Origin: JAJPXC01 sp964562375
GTDB taxonomy: Bacteria; Bacteroidota; Bacteroidia; Bacteroidales; Muribaculaceae
NCBI GenBank assembly: GCA_964562375.1
Contig: CAZLSW010000015.1
Span: 1 to 53,315 of the forward strand
Direction: 5' to 3'
DNA length: 53,315 nt
Shown here: one piece after another, positions 41,833-49,755 of the stretch
Layout: each line of letters opens with the position of its first letter
Position numbering within the stretch: position 1 is the first letter of the stretch
Program-made: the position numbers and the translations under genes
The notes under the pieces: model-generated
Told to the model about the DNA's origin: nothing
Seen by the model: only the letters and a program-made list of their open reading frames with translations
The model's database searches: none

Positions 41833-41870
41833 TGAAAACTGAAAACTGAAGACTGAAAACTGAAAACTTC
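41833..41870. repeat. TGAAAAC heptamers between carA and carB
   Basis: Five tandem TGAAAAC/TGAAGAC units end four bases before the carB ATG. This tract lies inside an operon, directly before a start codon. Confidence 0.85.
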
Positions 41871-41873
41871 ATC

Positions 41874-44800
41874 ATGAATAAGATAAAGAAAGTGCTGCTG
41901 CTCGGCTCGGGCGCCCTGAAGATTGGCGAGGCCGGCGAGTTTGACTACTCCGGCTCCCAGGCCCTCAAAGCGATGAAAGAGGAGGGGATTACCACCGTTC
42001 TGATAAATCCCAATATCGCTACGGTGCAAACCTCGGACGGTTTCGCCGACAAAATCTACTTCCTGCCCGTGACAGCCCACTTCGTGGAGAAAGTGATCCA
42101 GAAGGAGCGTCCCGACGGCATCCTGCTCGCGTTTGGCGGCCAAACGGCCCTTAACTGCGGTGTCGACCTCTACCGTCATGGTATCCTCGAGAAATACGGT
42201 GTGGAGGTGCTGGGCACTCCCGTGCAGGCCATTATGGACACCGAGGACCGCGAGCTCTTTGTTAAAAAGCTCGACGAAATCAATATCAAGACCATCAAGA
42301 GCGAGGCCGTGTCGACCGTTGACGACGCGTTGAAAGCCGCCCGCGACTTGGGCTTCCCCGTGATCGTGCGCGCCGCTTATGCCCTGGGAGGCCTTGGCTC
42401 GGGCTTCTGCGACAACGAGGAGGAGCTGGTGGCGTTGACCGAGAAGGCCCTGTCGTTCTCCCCGCAAGTGCTCGTGGAGAAGTCGCTGAAAGGATGGAAA
42501 GAGGTGGAATACGAGGTGGTGCGCGACCGCTTCGACAACTGTATCACCGTCTGCAACATGGAGAACTTCGACCCGCTGGGTATTCACACCGGCGAAAGTA
42601 TCGTCGTCGCTCCCTCGCAGACGCTTTCCAATGAAGATTACCACTACCTGCGCAAATTAGCCATCAAGATTATACGCCATATCGGCATAGTGGGAGAGTG
42701 CAACGTGCAATACGCGTTCGACCCCAAGTCGATGGACTACCGCGTGATCGAGGTCAACGCCCGCTTGAGCCGCTCATCTGCCCTCGCCTCCAAGGCCACG
42801 GGCTATCCCTTGGCTTTCGTGGCCGCCAAATTGGGATTGGGTTACGGCTTGTTCGACTTGAAGAACTCAGTGACCAAGGAGACCTCGGCGTTCTTCGAAC
42901 CTGCGCTCGACTATATCGTGGTGAAGATACCGCGCTGGGACTTGGGAAAGTTCCATGGCGTGCGCCGCGAGATCGGCTCGTCGATGAAATCGGTGGGCGA
43001 GGTGATGGCTATCGGCCGAACCTTCGAGGAGGCTATCCAGAAGGGCTTGCGCATGATCGGCCAGGGCATGCACGGATTCGTGGAGAATCGTCCCGTCAAC
43101 ATCCCCGACATCGAAAAGGAGCTGAAAGAGCCTACCGACAAGCGTATCTTCGTCATCGCCAAGGCCATGCAGCAAGGCTACACCGTGGACCAGATTCACG
43201 ACTTGACCAAGATCGACAAGTGGTTCCTCTACAAGCTTCAGAATATCATCAACACCAGCCATGAGCTTGAGCAGTATAACACCCTGCAGGATCTACCCGC
43301 TGAATTGCTACGCCAAGCCAAGCAGCAAGGATTCAGCGACTTCCAGATAGGTCGCTCTATCTTCAAGGAGCGCATGACCCAGGAGGCCGAGCAGTGCAAC
43401 CTCGAGGTGCGCGCTCGCCGCAAGGAGCTGGGCATCCTCCCCGTGGTGAAGCAAATTGACACCCTCGGTGCCGAATACCCTGCGCAGACCAACTACCTAT
43501 ATCTCACTTACAACGGCTCGGAGAACGACGTGAAATACCTCCACGACCACCGCTCGATTGTGGTGCTTGGCTCAGGAGCTTATCGCATAGGCTCGTCCGT
43601 TGAGTTTGACTGGTGCTCGGTTAACGCGCTGATGACTGTGAAGAAGCAAGGCTGGCGCTCGGTAATGATCAATTACAACCCCGAGACCGTGTCGACCGAT
43701 TACGACATGTGCGACCGCCTGTACTTCGACGAGCTCACCTTTGAGCGAGTGATGGACATCCTCGACTTGGAGCAGCCTCACGGCACAATCCTGTCGGTAG
43801 GTGGCCAGATTCCCAACAACCTCGCCACCCGCTTGGACGAGCAGGGAGTCAACATCCTTGGCACATCGGCGCAAAGCATTGACAACGCCGAGGACCGCCA
43901 TAAATTCTCGTCGATGCTCGACCGTATCGGCGTCGACCAGCCACGCTGGCGTGAGTTGACGTCGCTCGACGACATTTATGAGTTTATCGACGAGGTGGGC
44001 TTCCCCGTGCTTGTTCGTCCCAGCTACGTGTTGTCGGGCGCGGCGATGAACGTGTGCTCCAACAACGAGGAGCTGGAGCGCTTCCTCAAATTGGCCGCCA
44101 ACGTCTCCAAGAAATACCCCGTGGTCGTTTCCGAGTTTATCCAGAACGCCAAGGAGATCGAGATGGACGCCGTGGCCCAGAATGGCCAAATCAAGGTGTA
44201 CGCCATCTCGGAGCATATCGAGTTTGCCGGCGTGCACTCGGGCGACGCCACCATCCAGTTCCCGCCGCAGAAGCTGTATGTCGAGACGATGCGACGCATC
44301 AAGAAAGTGTCGTCCAAAATCGCCGAGGCGTTGAATATCTCGGGCCCGTTCAACATCCAGTTCCTGGCCAAGAACAACGATATCAAGGTAATCGAGTGCA
44401 ACCTGCGCGCCTCGCGTAGCTTCCCGTTCGTTTCCAAGGTGTTGAAAATCAACTTCATCGACCTTGCAACGCAAGTAATGATGGGCTTGGAGGTGGAGAA
44501 GCCCAAGAAGAACGCCTTCGACCTTGATTATGTGGGCATTAAGGCCTCGCAATTCAGCTTCTCGCGCTTGCAGGGAGCCGACCCGGTACTGGGCGTAGAC
44601 ATGTCCTCCACGGGTGAAGTGGGCTGCCTTGGCGACGACACCTCGGAGGCCATACTCAAGGCGATGCTCTCCGTGGGATTGAAGGTACCCAAAAAGGCAG
44701 TGTTGCTCTCCACGGGTACGGCCAAGCAGAAAGCCGACATGCTCGATGCCGCCCATCGCCTCCACAACAAGGGCTACAAGCTCTACGCCACGGGTGGTAC

Positions 44801-45098
44801 CCATCAGTTCCTGAACGACAACGGCATCCCCGCTGTGCGTGTCTACTGGCCCTCGCAGCCCGACATGCAGCCCCAGGCGCTCGAGTTGCTCCACCACAAG
44901 GAGGTGGATCTCGTGGTGAACATCCCCAAGAACTTGACCTCGACCGAGCTTAGCAACGGTTTCAAGATACGTCGCGCGGCTATCGACCTGAACATACCCT
45001 TGTTGACCAACGCACGCTTGGCGTCGGCTTTCATCGAGGCGTTCACAACGATGACCATCGACGACATCGAAATCAAGAGCTGGGACGAATACCGCTAA
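41874..45098 (+). CDS. carB: Carbamoyl phosphate synthase large subunit
   Basis: CarB makes carbamoyl phosphate from ammonia, bicarbonate and two ATP. The 1074-residue protein has two ATP-grasp halves: carboxyphosphate (about 1-400; VLLLGSGALKIGEAGEFDYS) and carbamoyl phosphate (about 550-930; VVLGSGAYRIGSSVEFDW). An oligomerisation region lies between them, and a C-terminal MGS-like allosteric domain (about 935-1074) carries LYATGGTHQFL. Within the ATP-grasp regions, VIEVNARLSRSSALASKATG and VIECNLRASRSFPFVSK are the expected metal/ATP motifs. It is complete and normal in length. A 22-bp perfect hairpin follows the stop. Confidence 0.98.
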   Translation: MNKIKKVLLLGSGALKIGEAGEFDYSGSQALKAMKEEGITTVLINPNIATVQTSDGFADKIYFLPVTAHFVEKVIQKERPDGILLAFGGQTALNCGVDLYRHGILEKYGVEVLGTPVQAIMDTEDRELFVKKLDEINIKTIKSEAVSTVDDALKAARDLGFPVIVRAAYALGGLGSGFCDNEEELVALTEKALSFSPQVLVEKSLKGWKEVEYEVVRDRFDNCITVCNMENFDPLGIHTGESIVVAPSQTLSNEDYHYLRKLAIKIIRHIGIVGECNVQYAFDPKSMDYRVIEVNARLSRSSALASKATGYPLAFVAAKLGLGYGLFDLKNSVTKETSAFFEPALDYIVVKIPRWDLGKFHGVRREIGSSMKSVGEVMAIGRTFEEAIQKGLRMIGQGMHGFVENRPVNIPDIEKELKEPTDKRIFVIAKAMQQGYTVDQIHDLTKIDKWFLYKLQNIINTSHELEQYNTLQDLPAELLRQAKQQGFSDFQIGRSIFKERMTQEAEQCNLEVRARRKELGILPVVKQIDTLGAEYPAQTNYLYLTYNGSENDVKYLHDHRSIVVLGSGAYRIGSSVEFDWCSVNALMTVKKQGWRSVMINYNPETVSTDYDMCDRLYFDELTFERVMDILDLEQPHGTILSVGGQIPNNLATRLDEQGVNILGTSAQSIDNAEDRHKFSSMLDRIGVDQPRWRELTSLDDIYEFIDEVGFPVLVRPSYVLSGAAMNVCSNNEELERFLKLAANVSKKYPVVVSEFIQNAKEIEMDAVAQNGQIKVYAISEHIEFAGVHSGDATIQFPPQKLYVETMRRIKKVSSKIAEALNISGPFNIQFLAKNNDIKVIECNLRASRSFPFVSKVLKINFIDLATQVMMGLEVEKPKKNAFDLDYVGIKASQFSFSRLQGADPVLGVDMSSTGEVGCLGDDTSEAILKAMLSVGLKVPKKAVLLSTGTAKQKADMLDAAHRLHNKGYKLYATGGTHQFLNDNGIPAVRVYWPSQPDMQPQALELLHHKEVDLVVNIPKNLTSTELSNGFKIRRAAIDLNIPLLTNARLASAFIEAFTTMTIDDIEIKSWDEYR

Positions 45099-45105
45099 AG
45101 AGCCC

Positions 45106-45165
45106 GATTTCTTTCGACTTAAATCGATTTAAGTCGATTTAAGTCGATTTAAGTCGAAAGAAATC
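45106..45165. repeat. 22-bp perfect inverted repeat with 10-bp tandem core after carB
   Basis: The arms at 45106-45127 and 45144-45165 are perfectly complementary. The interior is made of CGATTTAAGT units in tandem (three copies). It starts 8 nt after the carB stop and is followed by CCCCCG, with no U tract. Confidence 0.9.
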
Positions 45166-45195
45166 CCCCGTTAACCCTAACCCCTGAAAAACATC

Positions 45196-47025
45196 ATGAA
45201 ACAACTATTTTTTATTGCATTATTGGCGATAGCCCTGCTTGGCGGGGCCACTCGCATTGTGATCTTAAGCGACATCCACGTCACCCCCGGCAACCCCAAC
45301 GACTCGATGCTGCGTGTCGCTGTCGACGAGATAAACGCTACGGCGGGCATCGACCTAGTGGTGATGAACGGCGATTTGACCAACGAAGGCTCCGACGAGC
45401 AATTACGCAACGTCAAGGCCATTCTCGACGGCATCCATCAGCCATTGTACGTCATTCCCGGCAACCATGAGAACAATTGGAGCCAATCGGCCACAAAAAC
45501 GTTCATCGACCTCTGGGGCGACGACCGTTTCCTTTGCGTCACCGATTCGCTGGTTATCACCGGCACCAATTGCGGTCCGTTCATGAAGATGGGCGACGGC
45601 CACGTCAAGCAGGAGGATCTGCATTGGCTCGACCGGGTATTGGCGGAAAACGTAAAGGACGGACGTCAAGTGGTGTCGTTCAACCATTACGCGCTCAACC
45701 CCGACCTTGACAATTACCTCGACTATGCCGCAATCCTCGAGAAATACCCCACGCTGGTACATATCAACGGCCATTACCACCGCTACGAGCCCTACGAGTG
45801 CGAGGGTATCCCTGGCATGATGGTGAGGGCGCTCGAGACTCGCGACCACACCTGGGGATACACCATCCTTGACATCCTTCCCGACTCACTCATCTTCTCC
45901 CAGAAACTTTTAGGGGAGGAGCCTACAAGAGTACACGCTTTTTGTCGACTCGAGGGCTCCCCTATTAGAAAGGAAGTGCCACCGTCCCCGGTGGCACAGC
46001 AAGCCATCGGAAGCAAGGAAGTTCCACCGTCCCCGGTGGCACAGCAAGTTGAGCCGTTGCATGTCGATTCCGCCTCGGTGTTCACAAGGCTGGGATTCAC
46101 CCCCGGGGAGGTGCTGTTTGGCACGTCGTTGGGCGAAATCAAGGCGTTGGATAAGGTAACCGGAGAGCAGCGGTGGGTTGTGAAAACCGGTGCCTCGGTG
46201 TTCTCGCGGCCTGTTTACGTTGACGGATTGGTGGCTGCCCCCACTGCCGACCATCGCCTGCTGTGGATCAAAGATGGCGAGATTGTGGCTGAAACCCCAT
46301 CCGATGGCCCTTACGTGGCCGATGGCTGGGCTGTGGCCGATACTCTTTACCAAGGTGGTTACAAGAAAATGGAGAAATGGACCAGAGGAGGCCAACTCAT
46401 CTGGCGATACGACTCAATCAACAACTATTGCCAAGCCGCACCCGTGCTGGTGGGCGACAACCTTATTTTCGGCGCTTGGGACACCTATTTGCGTTGCCTG
46501 GATGCCCGCACGGGCCAGTTGCGTTGGAAGTGGAACAACGGCAAGAGTGCCAATATGCTCGGCCCGGGCAACGTCGTGCCGGTTGTCTACAATGATAAGG
46601 TAGTGATTGTTGCCCCCGACCGCTACATGACCGCTATCGACCTCGCCACGGGCGCTACCCTGTGGCGCGACAACTCCCACCGCTACCGCGAAAGCTTAGG
46701 GCACAGCGAGGACGGCCGTGTGGCCTACGCCAAGACCATGGATGGCGAATTAGTGGCTGTCGACCTTACCGCTCCCGAGTTCAGGGAATTGTGGACCGTG
46801 GATATGGGACTGGGCTACGAGCATGCGCCGTGTATCGTTGCCGAGAAGGATGGCGTGATTTACGCAGGCTCGCGCCGAGGACTGGTGGTGAAGGTGAAGG
46901 ACGGTGTGGCTGAAACCCTTACGCTGGGCGTTTCCGAGGTCAACGGAATCGACGTGGACCCCTGGGACGGCTCGGTGTGGGTGTCGTTCGTTGAAGGGAG
47001 GGTATATCGCCTACCCAAGCAATAA
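45196..47025 (+). CDS. Calcineurin-like phosphoesterase fused to a PQQ-type propeller
   Basis: The 609-residue exported protein has a signal peptide (MKQLFFIALLAIALLGG). A metallophosphoesterase domain (about 20-250) has the metal-ligand motifs LSDIH (Asp26, His28), NGDLTNEG (Asp60), GNHE (89-92) and GHYHRYEP. A C-terminal eight-blade-like PQQ/WD propeller (about 295-605) has blades such as GEQRWVVKTGASVFSRPVYVDG and TGQLRWKWNNGKSANMLGPG. The linker (258-284) is a duplicated KEVPPSPVAQQ encoded by two palindromic repeat elements. The substrate is unknown, possibly an extracytoplasmic phosphodiester or nucleotide. The gene overlaps purN by 15 bp tail to tail. Confidence 0.9.
   Translation: MKQLFFIALLAIALLGGATRIVILSDIHVTPGNPNDSMLRVAVDEINATAGIDLVVMNGDLTNEGSDEQLRNVKAILDGIHQPLYVIPGNHENNWSQSATKTFIDLWGDDRFLCVTDSLVITGTNCGPFMKMGDGHVKQEDLHWLDRVLAENVKDGRQVVSFNHYALNPDLDNYLDYAAILEKYPTLVHINGHYHRYEPYECEGIPGMMVRALETRDHTWGYTILDILPDSLIFSQKLLGEEPTRVHAFCRLEGSPIRKEVPPSPVAQQAIGSKEVPPSPVAQQVEPLHVDSASVFTRLGFTPGEVLFGTSLGEIKALDKVTGEQRWVVKTGASVFSRPVYVDGLVAAPTADHRLLWIKDGEIVAETPSDGPYVADGWAVADTLYQGGYKKMEKWTRGGQLIWRYDSINNYCQAAPVLVGDNLIFGAWDTYLRCLDARTGQLRWKWNNGKSANMLGPGNVVPVVYNDKVVIVAPDRYMTAIDLATGATLWRDNSHRYRESLGHSEDGRVAYAKTMDGELVAVDLTAPEFRELWTVDMGLGYEHAPCIVAEKDGVIYAGSRRGLVVKVKDGVAETLTLGVSEVNGIDVDPWDGSVWVSFVEGRVYRLPKQ
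45965..46045 (+). repeat. Two palindromic elements inserted in frame in the phosphoesterase gene
   Basis: Copy 1 (hairpin 45976-45997: GTGCCACCG TCCC CGGTGGCAC) and copy 2 (46021-46042, one stem mismatch) carry the flanks AGGAAGT and ACAG seen in the intergenic elements. Copy 1 is preceded by TTAGAAAGGAAGT, matching the minus-strand flank in the 75-bp array. They encode KEVPPSPVAQQ twice. Confidence 0.88.
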
Positions 47026-47613
47026 TTCGCTGATAACCTGAGGATAATACTTGTATTCGAGGGCGTGGACTCGCTCGGCGAGCGTCTCCGGGGTGTCATC
47101 GGGCATCACCGGGCACGCAAGCTGGGCGATAACCGCTCCTTGGTCGTAATGCTCGTTGATATAGTGGATGGTGATGCCACTTTGGGTGTCGCCAGCGGCG
47201 AGCACAGACTCATGAACGTGAATGCCATACATCCCCTTGCCGCCATGCTTGGGCAGCAGCGAGGGGTGTATATTGATAATCTTGTCGGGATATGCCTCTA
47301 ATAAGGCTTCAGGTATCATGGCGAGGAAACCCGCGAGAACAACCAAGTCGATGCCGCGCTCTCTTAGGGTGGCTACCACCTCGTGTCCGCTTAGCCACTC
47401 CCCCTTGGGGAAATACAGGCATTCCACGCTCAATGCCTCGGCCTTTTCGCGCACGGCGGCTTTCTGGCGGTTGGTGATTACTGTGGTCACGTGAACGGGG
47501 CTACCGGCGACGTTGAAACGCTGGATGAGGTTGACGGCATTGCTCCCCGTGCCGCTCGCCAGTATTGCTATCTTTTTCTGCTGTGTCAAAATTGTACCTA
47601 TGTGTGGAATCAT
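47011..47613 (-). CDS. purN: Phosphoribosylglycinamide formyltransferase
   Basis: PurN transfers the formyl group from 10-formyl-tetrahydrofolate to GAR in purine synthesis, in the cytoplasm. The 200-residue protein has the substrate loop ILASGTGSNAVNL (17-29), the catalytic Asn114-x-His116 in INIHPSLLPKHGG and the late Asp158 in HYDQGAVIAQ. Length is normal. The annotated ATG gives a slightly long N-terminus (MIPHIGTILTQQKK), but no internal ATG exists before the loop. It has a near-ideal promoter 24 nt upstream and is convergent with, and overlapping, the phosphoesterase gene. Confidence 0.96.
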   Translation of the reverse strand: MIPHIGTILTQQKKIAILASGTGSNAVNLIQRFNVAGSPVHVTTVITNRQKAAVREKAEALSVECLYFPKGEWLSGHEVVATLRERGIDLVVLAGFLAMIPEALLEAYPDKIINIHPSLLPKHGGKGMYGIHVHESVLAAGDTQSGITIHYINEHYDQGAVIAQLACPVMPDDTPETLAERVHALEYKYYPQVISELLLG

Positions 47614-47636
47614 GAGGCACTATCGCCTTCACCGGG

Positions 47637-47667
47637 CAAAATTACAACAACTTTTCCATTCGGCAAA
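47637..47667 (-). promoter_or_regulatory. purN promoter (TTTG-N19-TAATTTTG)
   Basis: On the minus strand, TTTG (47667-47664), 19 nt, then TAATTTTG (47644-47637). The ATG at 47613 follows 23 nt later. Confidence 0.82.
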
Positions 47668-47710
47668 ATGCCACCCCCAATGCTCCTTTCAGAAATTTCC
47701 ATTAAAAAAA

Positions 47711-47742
47711 TTTCCACAATTGCAAAATTGTGTTTATCTTCG
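47711..47742 (+). promoter_or_regulatory. Putative plus-strand promoter upstream of the RNA locus
   Basis: TTTC (47711-47714), 20 nt, TATCTTCG (47735-47742): one mismatch in each box of the Bacteroidota consensus. It would transcribe toward the structured RNA and the gene at 48105. Confidence 0.45.
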
Positions 47743-47803
47743 CGTCTAGTCCGCGCCTCGGAGGAGGGACGGGCAGATTAAAATCGTAAAAAAAGGCGTT
47801 TAC

Positions 47804-47833
47804 TTGAACGTTATCTTTCACGCTTAAACTTCG
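47804..47833 (+). promoter_or_regulatory. Putative promoter of the structured RNA
   Basis: CTTG (47803-47806), 19 nt, AAACTTCG (47826-47833), close to TTTG/TAnnTTTG with two mismatches. The predicted start is near 47840. Confidence 0.4.
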
Positions 47834-47839
47834 CAACTT

Positions 47840-48050
47840 TAATCGTTCTCAAAGAAAGACAACGGCAACGGTAATCGCCCATATGGGTGTATTATAGCCA
47901 CCCCCGCCTTTGCTACCCTGTTTCCAGGGTTGGCAAGGCGGCTGGTGAAGCGTATATTACTCGACGTGGGCTGGATACCTTTGCTATCCTTTTGAGAGGG
48001 CAATGCGAAGGCCTAAGCGTGGGATCAGCAAGGGCTCCCACGTCTTTTTT
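47840..48050 (+). ncRNA. Candidate structured RNA with two long hairpins and a terminator
   Basis: Hairpin 1 (47899-47947): CACC, CCGCCTT, GC and CCCTG pair with CAGGG, GC, AAGGCGG and GGTG around a short loop. Hairpin 2 (47963-48044): GACGTGGG pairs with CCCACGTC, CTGGAT with ATCAG, and CCTTTGC with GCGAAGG, followed at once by six T. An alternative terminator stem CGTGGGA/TCCCACG (48018-48042) competes with hairpin 2. No protein frame here is credible. It could be a free small RNA (6S-like size) or a leader that terminates before the gene at 48105. I cannot assign it to a known family. Confidence 0.55.
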
Positions 48051-48104
48051 ATGTCAAAATCCAAACGGGCCGTCCCGGGAGTCGCGGCCCATCTTTGACC
48101 CACA

Positions 48105-48845
48105 GTGCGAATACCACGACTCTTTACCTTTTTATTACTCATAAATATTTCCACCTCAGCCGCTCTGGCCGCCGACCATATAATATTCCGTAATGGCCAG
48201 GAGGGCGACGTCAAGCTCTACCAAATCACCGACGACAAGGTGATTTTCGGCTACATCGGCGACAAAACGGGCACCCGCAAGGAGGCCCCCACCAAGGACG
48301 TGTACATGGTGTATATCGACAAGCAGGGCAACGTCTACCTCACGCCCGATGGTAAGCGCATTACCGGCGAAGCCAAGCGAGTCGACCCCAAGAAATCCGA
48401 CGCCATTTACCTTATTAAGGGAGCCGAGATCGCCGCCGACGACATCCGCGTGACCGACAACTCGGTACAATACACCGCCAAGTCGAAATCCTCAGGCTTC
48501 TTGGGCATGGTGGGCAAAACCGACAAGGGCGACGGCGTCATCAACAAGAGCGACGTGTTCATGATCCGCTACAAAAGCGGTATGGTCGACATCATCAACC
48601 CATTTGATGCCGTGGAACAGGCTCCAAAAGAGGCTGTCAAGGAGGAGGCTCCAGCCAAGGAAGCTCGCCTGCGCATGCTTATACACACAGTTAAATCGGG
48701 CGACACCATCGCCTCAATCGCCCGCGAATACGAGGTGAGCGAGGACGACCTGCGCTCGTGGAACGATATATCGTCCAAAACCTCATCCAGCGCCGCGCTG
48801 AAAGTGGGCCGCTCAATCACCGTTTACACACGTAAAGCTAAATAA
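48105..48845 (+). CDS. Exported LysM-domain protein
   Basis: The 246-residue product starts with GTG at 48105; an in-frame TGA nine bases upstream (48096-48098) rules out a longer form, and this start gives a full signal peptide (MRIPRLFTFLLLINISTSAALAA). Two related beta-rich repeats follow (about 24-90 and 93-165; DVYMVYIDKQGNVYL and DVFMIRYKSGMVDI). After a charged linker comes a C-terminal LysM domain (about 190-245; HTVKSGDTIASIAREYEVSEDDLRSWN), which binds peptidoglycan. It is the first of three envelope genes with very short gaps. The body family is unrecognised. Confidence 0.82.
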   Translation: MRIPRLFTFLLLINISTSAALAADHIIFRNGQEGDVKLYQITDDKVIFGYIGDKTGTRKEAPTKDVYMVYIDKQGNVYLTPDGKRITGEAKRVDPKKSDAIYLIKGAEIAADDIRVTDNSVQYTAKSKSSGFLGMVGKTDKGDGVINKSDVFMIRYKSGMVDIINPFDAVEQAPKEAVKEEAPAKEARLRMLIHTVKSGDTIASIAREYEVSEDDLRSWNDISSKTSSSAALKVGRSITVYTRKAK

Positions 48846-48849
48846 CCCC

Positions 48850-49731
48850 ATGAAAATCAATTATCTAATTTTGTGTCTCGGGGTTGCCGCCACGTCGCTT
48901 TTGAGCGGGTGTGGCAACTCCAACGCCGAACTGATGCGACTTGTGGAGGAGCGCGACTCGCTACGCAACGTCAACAACCAGCAGACGGCCACCCTCAACG
49001 ATTATGCGTCGACTGTCCGCACCATCAACGCCGCCCTCGACTCGCTCGACCTCCAGGAGAGCCTCATCTTCACCGGCACGGGCGAGGGCCCGTTGACCAA
49101 GGAGGACGTCGTGCAAAACCTGCTGCGCTACGAGCAAGCCATCTACGACCAAAACCGCCGTATCGACACGCTCGAAAACCGTCTTGCCCAAGCCAAGAGC
49201 GAAAACGCCCAGTCGCTGTCGCTAATCGAGCACTTGCGCCAGCAGATCGGGTTCAAGAACACACAAATCGCCCAGCTGCGCGAAGAATTGGCCAACAAGA
49301 ACGTCGACATCGAGCACCTGCGAGAACAAGTGGAGTCGCAACGCGTCACCATCAACACCCAGCAAGCCACAATCACCGACCTGAGCAACCGCAACCAGCG
49401 CCAGGGCGAGGCCCTCAAGCGACAGGACGCCATGCTCAACAACGGATACGTGGCTATCGGCACGAAGGCCGACCTCCAGCGCAAAGGCATCCTACGCGGC
49501 TCATCGATTTCGGCCGAGTCGTCACTCGACCGCACCAGGTTCGCCAAAGTCGATATCCGACAATGGCGTGAAATCAGCTTCTCGGCCAAACGTCCGCGCA
49601 TCATTTCCAAAATGCCTGAATCATCCTACGAAATCACCACCGACGGCGAAGGCAACTTCACCCTTTTCGTGAAAAACCCCACCGACTTCTGGCGAATGAC
49701 CAACTACCTCGTAATCCAAACCGACTACTAA
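48850..49731 (+). CDS. Coiled-coil lipoprotein
   Basis: The 293-residue lipoprotein has lipobox LLSGC (Cys21), followed by a long coiled coil (about 25-200; heptads such as RLAQAKSENAQSLSLIEHLRQ) and a conserved-looking C-terminal globular part (about 205-293; YVAIGTKADLQRKGIL ... NPTDFWRMTNYLVIQTDY). Similar coiled-coil lipoproteins occur widely in Bacteroidales, but I know no function. It begins 4 nt after the LysM gene, so the two are one transcript. A structural link between outer membrane and wall is plausible because both neighbours carry LysM. Confidence 0.8.
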   Translation: MKINYLILCLGVAATSLLSGCGNSNAELMRLVEERDSLRNVNNQQTATLNDYASTVRTINAALDSLDLQESLIFTGTGEGPLTKEDVVQNLLRYEQAIYDQNRRIDTLENRLAQAKSENAQSLSLIEHLRQQIGFKNTQIAQLREELANKNVDIEHLREQVESQRVTINTQQATITDLSNRNQRQGEALKRQDAMLNNGYVAIGTKADLQRKGILRGSSISAESSLDRTRFAKVDIRQWREISFSAKRPRIISKMPESSYEITTDGEGNFTLFVKNPTDFWRMTNYLVIQTDY

Positions 49732-49755
49732 TCAATTCATTAATACATTCATCAC

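Noticed and set aside
43572..44897. Long minus-strand frame (441 codons) opposite carB
   Set aside because: carB is intact on the plus strand; the antisense frame results from codon bias in GC-rich coding sequence.
47887..48144. Small protein over the structured RNA
   Set aside because: The frame crosses two strong stems and a terminator, has an atypical composition, and runs through the GTG start of the LysM gene in another frame.
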